Below are positions 1 through 4,919 of a DNA stretch of 10,292 nt, piece after piece (the first letter of the stretch is position 1; each line of letters opens with the position of its first letter). Made by a program: the position numbers and the translations under genes. Under the pieces are notes generated by a model. That model did not search any database and was not told the origin of the DNA. It worked only from the letters and a program-made list of their open reading frames with translations. Source of the stretch: Anaerolineae bacterium (GTDB lineage Bacteria; Chloroflexota; Anaerolineae; Anaerolineales; Villigracilaceae); NCBI GenBank assembly GCA_003158885.1, contig PMLN01000092.1, forward strand, positions 1 to 10,292, read 5' to 3'.

Positions 1-900
1 TAAAGCCTTCGCCACAAATTCTGCTCTTTCCGGCTTGACGAGTGCGATCATGTTGCCGCCGCGTCCGCCACCGGATAACTTTGCTCCCAATGCGCCTGCT
101 TTTCGCGCTGCCTCCACCATGCGGTCCAGCTCCGGTGACGACACACTCAACTCTTGCAAATATTCGTGATTGCGATTCATCAATTCTCCCAGGGCTTCCC
201 ATTCTCCGTTCTCTATTCTCTGCCGTGCTTTTCTGGCAATCTCCCCGATCTGATCGAAGATTTTTTCCCATCGTTCTTTATCCGTCTCCCATAACTTGCG
301 GACATCGCCGACTGCTTCCTTCGTCGGTGCAGCGATGCCTGTATCGCCGATCACGATGGTAAATGGCTTGCCGACTTTGAATATCTCTATGGGCTGGCCT
401 TTGATGAAAAAGACCGGCTTGGCATACGTGATCACGGTGTTGTCGATGCCTGACGGCGTGCCGTGATGGATCTTTTCGATCTCGTATGCCATTTCGTTGA
501 TTTGTTCATCGGACATTGGACGGCTAACGAAGGAAGATAAGGCCCGTATCAAGGCCACGGATACCGCCGCCCCCGAGCCAAGTCCCGATGCGACCGGGAT
601 GGTGGATGAAATTCTTATTTTGATCCCCTGATCCCTTGTCCCTTTGCTTCTTGGGGAAGGCTCGATGTTTGGTAGGAACCTATGAATGACAGCCGCCAGC
701 GGATGATCGGAAGGCAGCGAGTTCAGTTCGGCATGGAGATCAATATCCGGCGCCTCGATCCAAATCCCGCTTTCAGGTGCATCCACAACTTCAACGTCCG
801 CATGGATCTGTGTCACGGGTACGGCTAGTGCCGGCCGCCCATAAACCACGGCGTGTTCACCAAAGAGAATGATCTTTCCGGGTGCGGATGCGGAGCTCAT
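1..900 (-). CDS. mvk: Mevalonate kinase (GHMP kinase family), 3' end outside window
   Basis: Phosphorylates mevalonate with ATP to 5-phosphomevalonate in the cytosolic mevalonate route to isoprenoids. The 300 visible residues show the GHMP kinase motifs in order: PGKIILFGEHAVV (7-19) near the N terminus, the ATP-binding loop PVASGLGSGAA (102-112), HHGTPSGIDN (145-154, with the likely catalytic Asp at 153), and the C-terminal glycine-rich KLSGGGRGG (274-282). Usual family members are only slightly longer than this, so probably only a few residues are missing. The ATG at 900 overlaps the stop of the upstream prenyltransferase gene as ATGA, which implies translational coupling. An A/G-rich stretch at about residues 82-92, just before the ATP loop, looks like a small insertion. 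Mevalonate kinase is preferred over other GHMP kinases because of the GEHAVVYGRPALAVP start and the SGIDN segment; the general family assignment is firm. Confidence 0.93.
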   Translation of the reverse strand, partial: MSSASAPGKIILFGEHAVVYGRPALAVPVTQIHADVEVVDAPESGIWIEAPDIDLHAELNSLPSDHPLAAVIHRFLPNIEPSPRSKGTRDQGIKIRISSTIPVASGLGSGAAVSVALIRALSSFVSRPMSDEQINEMAYEIEKIHHGTPSGIDNTVITYAKPVFFIKGQPIEIFKVGKPFTIVIGDTGIAAPTKEAVGDVRKLWETDKERWEKIFDQIGEIARKARQRIENGEWEALGELMNRNHEYLQELSVSSPELDRMVEAARKAGALGAKLSGGGRGGNMIALVKPERAEFVAKAL

Positions 901-1772
901 GCCGGGAAAAGGTAAAAGACCGCCAGCACTGCCAGCGCCCAGAACAGGATTGCAATTTGCAAGGGGCGGTCCGAAAGCAAAATTTCTTCGGGCGCTCCGC
1001 CTGCATGTTTGACTTGCACCAGATAAAGATACCGGAAGATGGCATAAAGGACGAACGGAATGGTCAGCATCATGCTGTGGTTGGCTGGGACATTGGGCGC
1101 GGTGAACGTGTACAGCGAATAAGCCACGATCGTCGTTCCGGAGACGATCAGGATATATTGGTCGAGCAGGGGGATGGTATAGCCTTCGAACACTTTGCGA
1201 TGCGCGCCGGCTCCTTGGGCCAGCAGCGCCATTTCTGCGCGCCGCTTTCCAAAGCCGAGGTACAACGCCAGCAGCGTCATCACGATGTAGATCCACGGTG
1301 AGAAACGTTGCACGTCGATCAGCGTTACGCCGCCTTCCACGCGCAGAACGAAGCATAAGGCCAGCACCAGCACATCGATGATCGGCATGTGCTTGAGCCA
1401 GCGGGAATAGGCCAGGTTGATCAGAAAATATGCCAGCAGCACCGCGGCAAATTCCCAATCCATCAGCAAACCGAGTGCCAGCGTGATGATCGTTAATAGA
1501 GTTCCCGCGATCCATGCCGCGCTTAAGGGCAGTTCGCCCGAAGGGATGGGGCGCTTCTTCTTTTCAGGATGCTGCCGGTCGGCTTCGATGTCCGCCAGGT
1601 CGTTGAAGATATAAACCGAGGAGGAGATCAGGCAGAACAGTGCAAAACCGGCAATGGTTCGCAAAAGGGGATCGAGGTGCAGCAGTTGCTTGTCGAACAC
1701 CAGCGCTGCGAAAATAAAGATATTTTTGGGCCACTGGCGCGGCCGCATGGTTTTGAAAAGGGCTTTGAACAT
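897..1772 (-). CDS. UbiA-family prenyltransferase, decaprenyl-phosphate phosphoribosyltransferase-like
   Basis: A 291-residue polytopic membrane protein of the UbiA superfamily. It begins with the MRPRQWPKNIFIFAAL segment typical of the subgroup that includes decaprenyl-phosphate phosphoribose (DPPR) synthase. The Mg-diphosphate-binding motif NDLADIEADR lies at 57-66, followed by the basic loop KKKRPIPSG (71-79). A second conserved region follows at YSRWLKHMPIIDVLVLALCFVLR (about 122-144), and GKRRAE at 175-180. About nine hydrophobic helices can be counted, and the length fits the family. DPPR synthase moves phosphoribose from PRPP to a polyprenyl phosphate; outside actinobacteria the product's use is generally not established, so a polyprenyl-phosphate-linked sugar for cell-surface glycans is only an inference. 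It is the first gene of an operon with mevalonate kinase (4-bp overlap). There is no ribosome binding site; the start appears leaderless from the shared promoter next to tlyA. Confidence 0.85.
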   Translation of the reverse strand: MFKALFKTMRPRQWPKNIFIFAALVFDKQLLHLDPLLRTIAGFALFCLISSSVYIFNDLADIEADRQHPEKKKRPIPSGELPLSAAWIAGTLLTIITLALGLLMDWEFAAVLLAYFLINLAYSRWLKHMPIIDVLVLALCFVLRVEGGVTLIDVQRFSPWIYIVMTLLALYLGFGKRRAEMALLAQGAGAHRKVFEGYTIPLLDQYILIVSGTTIVAYSLYTFTAPNVPANHSMMLTIPFVLYAIFRYLYLVQVKHAGGAPEEILLSDRPLQIAILFWALAVLAVFYLFPA

Positions 1773-1807
1773 AAGGGTATTTTACTGTAAAATATTTCCA
1801 TGACCAA
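1765..1807. promoter_or_regulatory. Symmetric bidirectional promoter, leaderless for both genes
   Basis: The 27 bp between the two divergent ATG codons contain a perfect 7-bp inverted repeat with one central base, ATTTTACTGTAAAAT (1779-1793). Each arm supplies a -10 element, TAAAAT. On the plus strand, TTGAAC at 1765-1770, a 17-bp spacer and TAAAAT at 1788-1793 place transcription start six bases further on, at 1800, the A of the tlyA ATG. On the minus strand, TTGGTC (complement of 1802-1807), a 17-bp spacer and TAAAAT (complement of 1779-1784) place the start at 1772, the A of the prenyltransferase ATG. Neither gene has a Shine-Dalgarno sequence. Each -35 lies inside the other gene's first codons. 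The geometry is seen in the sequence; activity is inferred. Confidence 0.7.
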
Positions 1808-2633
1808 AGTTCGTCTGGATATTTTGCTCGTTGAACGCGGCATGGCCGAAAGCCGTGCCAAAGCGCAGGCCTTGATTATGGCGGGGCAAGTGCGCGTGGA
1901 TGGTCAGACTGCGCTCAAGGCGGCGGCTGCAATTGAACCTCATTCACTGCTGACGATTGATGCCGGCCCGCGTTTTGTTTCGCGCGGCGGGGAAAAATTG
2001 GATGCCGCCCTCGCTGCGTTTAAGATCAGTGTAACCGGTTTGACTTGTGCGGATGTCGGCGCCTCGACCGGCGGCTTCACCGATTGCCTGCTTCAGCGCG
2101 GCGCTGCCAAAGTCTACGCCCTGGATGTTGGCAAAGGTATTCTGCATTGGAAATTGCGCAACCATCCTCGTGTCGTGGTGATGGAGGCAACCAACGCCCG
2201 CTTTGTCGAATCATTGCCGGAGCAAATCTCGCTTGCGGTGATTGACGCTTCATTCATCTCGTTGAAGATCTTGTTGCCGGTTGTGAAAAATTGGTTGGCA
2301 TCTTCGCTCTTGTTCCCCTCTCCCGGAATTGGGAGAGGGTCGCGCAGCACGCCGGAGGCGACTGGGGGTGAGGGATGGATCATTGCCCTCATCAAACCCC
2401 AATTCGAAGCCGGGAGGAGGGAAGTTTCGCGCGGCGATGGCGTGATCCGTGATGCGGCTGTTCATCGTCAGGTTTTGCTTGATGTCTTGACCTTTGCGCA
2501 GCGTGATGGCTTCAGCTTGCGCGGCTTGATTCGTTCTCCGCTTCTGGGGCCGAAAGGGAATGCGGAGTTCCTTGCCTGGTTGGGATTTGATGAAGGAAAA
2601 GACCTTCAGCAGTTGGTGGATGAATGTTTTTAA
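1800..2633 (+). CDS. tlyA: TlyA-family rRNA 2'-O-methyltransferase (S4 + FtsJ-like domains)
   Basis: Predicted SAM-dependent methyltransferase that 2'-O-methylates cytidines in rRNA. Family members are often misnamed hemolysin A. Residues 4-60 form an S4 RNA-binding domain (LDILLVERGMAESRAKAQAL, then VRVDG). The linker FVSRGGEKLDAAL (59-71) leads into a Rossmann methyltransferase with the SAM loop DVGASTGGFTDCLL (85-98), ALDVGKG (107-113), VIDASFISLK (147-156) and ALIKPQFEAGR (196-206). The expected K-D-K-E tetrad can be placed at K66, D149, K199 and E256 (GPKGNAEF). At 277 residues it is slightly long, explained by about 20 residues (172-192) encoded by a palindromic repeat between the strand carrying D149 and the one carrying K199. 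The start at 1800 has no ribosome binding site but lies exactly at the predicted transcription start. Confidence 0.92.
   Translation: MTKVRLDILLVERGMAESRAKAQALIMAGQVRVDGQTALKAAAAIEPHSLLTIDAGPRFVSRGGEKLDAALAAFKISVTGLTCADVGASTGGFTDCLLQRGAAKVYALDVGKGILHWKLRNHPRVVVMEATNARFVESLPEQISLAVIDASFISLKILLPVVKNWLASSLLFPSPGIGRGSRSTPEATGGEGWIIALIKPQFEAGRREVSRGDGVIRDAAVHRQVLLDVLTFAQRDGFSLRGLIRSPLLGPKGNAEFLAWLGFDEGKDLQQLVDECF
2315..2374. repeat. Palindromic intergenic-type repeat inserted in frame in tlyA
   Basis: CCCTCTCCC (2316-2324) and GGGAGAGGG (2331-2339) form a perfect 9-bp stem with a 6-base loop. A G-rich tail follows, ending in GGGGGTGAGGG (2364-2374). This layout, a C-rich arm, its complement, then a GGGGTGAGGG tail, resembles repeats usually found between genes in many bacteria. 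Here it is read through without a stop and supplies about 20 residues, FPSPGIGRG...GGEG, at a place where the methyltransferase fold needs only a short loop. The stem is seen directly; the family assignment is from memory. Confidence 0.75.
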
Positions 2634-2754
2634 CTCAGGCGATGCGTTGTCACCAAGGTTTGGGCAAAAGCAGGGATTTATCCCACCTGTTCCCCTTGCC
2701 AACGCGAACCTTCTGACTTTCTAACCTTCAAACCTTCTAACGTTGAATCTTTAT
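2634..2754. repeat. Convergent spacer with AACCTTC repeats and small hairpins
   Basis: This spacer lies between the 3' ends of tlyA and the DUF4230 gene. AACCTTC occurs three times (2707-2713, 2723-2729, 2732-2738), with a diverged CTTTCT unit between the first two, so it looks like a decayed tandem repeat. Upstream of it, GGGAT-TT-ATCCC (2673-2684) forms a small hairpin inside the complementary pair GGCAA (2663-2667) and TTGCC (2696-2700). That could serve as a weak terminator for both genes, but no clear T-run follows on either strand. Confidence 0.5.
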
Positions 2755-3417
2755 CTATTTCGAAAAGATCGTATTTGGATACCCGAGTGCGGCAAAGAAT
2801 TTGGTAAGATAGGCTTGCGCGTTCTGGCCTGCGGTGTTCAGTATCCCATCGTCCAGTGCGGCTTGCGTGATTTTGTCCTTTGCCCCTTGCAGGCATAAAA
2901 GCACTAAGTTTGGATCGGATTGGACTAAGAGGCCGCTCTGTACACTGTAGATCTGGACTTTGTTTTCGTCCAGCGTGTTCGTGAAGACCTCGGCGGCTGG
3001 CAGGTGGACGGTCAGAACACCGTCTTGTAACTGCATATCGCTGGGTTGTAACTTTTGCATGTCGATCCCGGCGATGACCGTTCCATGCACCTGGCAAAGC
3101 AATTTATTGCCAAAGAGGAAGCCCAGGGTTCCCTGGTTGGTCTCAACGGTTACAACCTGTTCCACGCTGTACTGGATGGTTTCCAGCCGTGCCAAAGCCT
3201 GGATTTGGTTGATATAGGTAACCGGATCCGGGATGACGGTGGGCGTGGGATGCAGCAGGTTGGAGACTTGGGCTTGCAATGCAGTGTTGGCTTGTTGCCA
3301 CGGGGCAACTGCCTGTTGCGCGGCATCGCGTACGTTTTGAACGATGTAGTAAACGCCGAATGCGATCACGACCAGGATCAAAAGCTGAACTAAAATGGAA
3401 CCGCGATTTTCTTTCAC
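2755..3417 (-). CDS. DUF4230-type membrane-anchored protein of unknown function
   Basis: A 220-residue protein with one N-terminal hydrophobic segment (about 7-26, ILVQLLILVVIAFGVYYIV) and no lipobox, so it is probably membrane-anchored with the rest outside the cell. A Gln/Ala-rich stretch (32-55) and a short Thr/Pro linker (57-66) lead into a domain with LARLETIQYSVEQVV (75-89), GTVIAGIDMQKL (112-123) and a TVHLPAAEVF strand (136-145). This pattern matches DUF4230, whose function is unknown. The GTG at 3417 is preferred because AAGGAG lies six bases upstream; the open frame continues to 3558, but that part lacks protein-like composition and no other ribosome binding site was seen. It is transcribed divergently from the phosphonate-type transporter and convergently with tlyA; a functional link to either is not evident. 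Confidence 0.75.
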   Translation of the reverse strand: MKENRGSILVQLLILVVIAFGVYYIVQNVRDAAQQAVAPWQQANTALQAQVSNLLHPTPTVIPDPVTYINQIQALARLETIQYSVEQVVTVETNQGTLGFLFGNKLLCQVHGTVIAGIDMQKLQPSDMQLQDGVLTVHLPAAEVFTNTLDENKVQIYSVQSGLLVQSDPNLVLLCLQGAKDKITQAALDDGILNTAGQNAQAYLTKFFAALGYPNTIFSK

Positions 3418-3423
3418 GTGAAT

Positions 3424-3429
3424 CTCCTT
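3424..3429 (-). promoter_or_regulatory. Ribosome binding site deciding a GTG start
   Basis: On the minus strand AAGGAG lies six bases before the GTG at 3417. It selects that codon over the upstream in-frame starts as far as 3558. Confidence 0.8.
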
Positions 3430-3553
3430 ATGGTCTTGCAAAAGCCGGTTCTCGGGCAGGCGGCGGATTTGGGTACAGCCTTTGGCCTGATCAAACATCG
3501 CCGTGATATTGAGACCGGGCCTGGCCTCGCATTCGTAGAGTAAATATGTTTGG

Positions 3554-3570
3554 CACAATCATAAATTGTG
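3554..3570. promoter_or_regulatory. Operator-like dyad CACAAT-N5-ATTGTG
   Basis: A perfect 6-bp inverted repeat with a 5-bp centre, of the size bound by dimeric repressors. It is 137 bp upstream of the DUF4230 start. The regulator is unknown and no regulator gene lies in the window. Confidence 0.35.
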
Positions 3571-3577
3571 GTCTTCT

Positions 3578-3645
3578 TCCGGCTGATTCGCAGGGCAAAA
3601 GCCGCTTGCCCTGTAAGCTGGCCGGATTGGTCAGGCTGATCCGGC
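3578..3645. repeat. Paired hairpins sharing a switchable GCCGGA segment
   Basis: GCCGGA at 3621-3626 can pair either with TCCGGC at 3578-3583, enclosing the CAGGGCAA/TTGCCCTG hairpin, or as GCCGGAT with ATCCGGC at 3639-3645. The two pairings exclude each other. GGCTGAT also appears twice (3581-3587 and 3634-3640). This may be a structured leader RNA on the minus strand or a REP-like extragenic repeat; sequence alone does not decide. Confidence 0.4.
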
Positions 3646-3701
3646 TTCTATGAGCTGAGACAGGAACTGTTCCCGCCGAATCCCGTAGGCAAAAGCGCGA
3701 T

Positions 3702-3729
3702 TTGTGACCGTGTTCAGTATGATATTATA
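3702..3729. promoter_or_regulatory. Candidate overlapping divergent promoters for the transporter operon and DUF4230
   Basis: GATATTATAG contains TATTAT on the plus strand (3723-3728), preceded by TTGTGA (3702-3707) with a short 15-bp spacer, and a perfect TATAAT on the minus strand (complement of 3724-3729). The plus element would start transcription near 3735, just before the first binding-protein ATG. The minus element would start near 3717 and give a leader of about 300 nt for the DUF4230 gene. No convincing -35 was found for the minus element and no Pho-box-like repeat was seen. Confidence 0.4.
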
Positions 3730-3740
3730 GCAGGGCTTTT

Positions 3741-4790
3741 ATGATTAACACCCTACAAAGACGTTGGGAACGGATGAAAAGTTTCCTCTTGTTGCTACTG
3801 ATCGGACTTTCCGGCTGTGGGTTGATTCCCAGACCACAGCCGGTTGTCGTTGCTTCGCCGACCCTGCCGCTTGCCACCGTCACTCCAACGGATACACCCC
3901 TCGCTCCTGTCCCGACCGCCGCGCTGGGGGATGCTGGGAATCCCTTGATCCTTTCCCTGGCGCCTTCCCCGCATCTCGACTCGAATGCCCTCAATGCCAG
4001 TAAGATACTCATTGCTCGCTTGGAAAAATCCACCGGCTATCAATTCATTACGATTGCCCCAACCTCGGAATCCGAACTCATCAACCGCTTCCAAAATGGG
4101 GATGCACATATCGGCGTGCTTTCTCCGTTTGGTTATTTGCTTGCCAGCGATAACGGGAGTGTCGAAGCTGCCTTTGCCCGTCAACAGGCTGGAAACACTT
4201 TTTACGGCGCCCAGTTCATCGCCCGCAGCGATGCCGGTTTTCTCCCGTATTTCGATTCGGTTAAGAATGAGAATACAGCTGATGCTTCGACCGCGCTCGC
4301 CCAATTCCAAAATAAAAAGTCGTGTTGGTCTGATGAGTTCTCTCCTTCGGGTTATGTGGTGCCGTTGGGTTTTCTAAATCAGGCGGGCGTTCAGCTTGAC
4401 GAATCCGCCTTTGTGGCGGGCCAGCCGACGGTCGTTCGCGCCGTGTATGCCCAGGGCGTTTGTGATTTCGGTGCCACCTACATTGATGCCCGCACTTACC
4501 CCGGCCTGGAAGATGCCTTTCCGGATGTGCTAAAGAAGGTGATGGTGGTGTGGCGCATTCCGAACATCATTCCCTATGAAACGCTCGTTTTTGCCGGCGA
4601 TATGGATAACGATATGCGCCGCATTTTGATACGCGCCTTTGTGGATGCCATGGATACTGCGGATGGGAATGCAGCCATGCAAACGCTGTACGGGATTGAT
4701 GCGATGCAGGTCGCACAGGATGGACAATATCAGGATTTCCGCAACATGGTCAAAGCTTCGGGTTTGGAATTGAATACTTTGGTCAAATGA
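3741..4790 (+). CDS. PhnD-type phosphonate/phosphorus-oxyanion binding lipoprotein 1
   Basis: Extracytoplasmic substrate-binding protein of the PhnD family, anchored as a lipoprotein. The signal peptide ends in the lipobox LSGC (23-26), followed by a Thr/Pro-rich linker (about 30-62) and a type-II periplasmic-binding fold: NPLILSLAP (67-75), a first lobe with GDAHIGVLSPFGYLL (120-134), the crossing region SCWSDEFSPSGYVVP (194-208) and VYAQGVCDFGATY (235-247). The ligand loop reads SPSG rather than the STSG of canonical members, and the segment that normally carries a His is AGQPT (226-230), so the pocket differs from the second binding protein. C195 and C241 are the only Cys in the mature domain and could form a disulfide. 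Start: ATG 3741 has a weak AGGG six bases upstream; ATG 3774 (MKSFLLLLLIGLSGC) is a reasonable alternative. The phnD symbol is not applied because the ligand is unknown. Confidence 0.85.
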   Translation: MINTLQRRWERMKSFLLLLLIGLSGCGLIPRPQPVVVASPTLPLATVTPTDTPLAPVPTAALGDAGNPLILSLAPSPHLDSNALNASKILIARLEKSTGYQFITIAPTSESELINRFQNGDAHIGVLSPFGYLLASDNGSVEAAFARQQAGNTFYGAQFIARSDAGFLPYFDSVKNENTADASTALAQFQNKKSCWSDEFSPSGYVVPLGFLNQAGVQLDESAFVAGQPTVVRAVYAQGVCDFGATYIDARTYPGLEDAFPDVLKKVMVVWRIPNIIPYETLVFAGDMDNDMRRILIRAFVDAMDTADGNAAMQTLYGIDAMQVAQDGQYQDFRNMVKASGLELNTLVK

Positions 4791-4829
4791 AGCGCTTTTG
4801 CCGGCTGGTATTTTTTAAGAAACATCTGC

Positions 4830-4882
4830 TTGCTGAAAGAGATTTTCCGGGTTATCATGGCTTTGTATGCAAAGGCATACAA
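4830..4882 (+). promoter_or_regulatory. Candidate internal promoter with operator-like dyad at +1
   Basis: TTGCTG (4830-4835), a 17-bp spacer and TATCAT (4853-4858) resemble a housekeeping promoter with a start near 4865. Directly over that start lies a perfect 8-bp inverted repeat, TTGTATGC-AAAG-GCATACAA (4863-4882). As DNA it could be a repressor site; as RNA it would be a hairpin at the extreme 5' end. Either would allow the second binding protein to be made separately from the first. Confidence 0.45.
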
Positions 4883-4906
4883 TCCACAATTGTTCAATCA
4901 TATAAA

Positions 4907-4912
4907 AAGGAG
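4907..4912 (+). promoter_or_regulatory. Ribosome binding site deciding the start of binding protein 2
   Basis: AAGGAG lies seven bases before ATG 4920. It selects that start over in-frame upstream starts at or after 4830, which would bury the signal peptide. Confidence 0.85.
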
Positions 4913-4919
4913 AAGAATT

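Larger units (their letters stand above)
3418..3740. other. Divergent gene-free region with inverted repeats
   Basis: These 323 bp separate the DUF4230 gene from the transporter operon. No credible protein is encoded. From left to right it holds the GTG ribosome binding site (3424-3429); an operator-like dyad CACAAT-CATAA-ATTGTG (3554-3570); a perfect hairpin CAGGGCAA/TTGCCCTG (3591-3598 with 3606-3613); a second hairpin GCCGGAT/ATCCGGC (3621-3627 with 3639-3645); an 11-bp palindrome GGAAC-T-GTTCC (3663-3673); and overlapping divergent -10 elements near 3723-3729. Because both flanking genes point away, the hairpins cannot be their terminators. They would lie in the leader of the DUF4230 transcript if that starts near 3717. 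Confidence 0.6.

Noticed and set aside
3418..3558. N-terminal extension of the DUF4230 protein to an upstream ATG
   Set aside because: The extension has no protein-like features, while GTG 3417 has an excellent ribosome binding site and places the membrane anchor at the N terminus.
3591..3645. Intrinsic terminator in the divergent spacer
   Set aside because: Both flanking genes are transcribed away from it and no T-run follows either hairpin, so it cannot terminate the visible genes.
3660..3740. PhoB-type Pho box upstream of the transporter
   Set aside because: No tandem CTGTCAT-like 7-mers were found; phosphate-starvation control cannot be claimed from the sequence.
3795..4310. 171-codon minus-strand frame opposite the first binding protein
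   Set aside because: Low-complexity Gly/Arg-rich shadow of the Thr/Pro linker and first lobe; no independent evidence.
4830..4919. Start of binding protein 2 at 4830
   Set aside because: It would put 30 residues before a normal lipoprotein signal peptide; AAGGAG points to ATG 4920.
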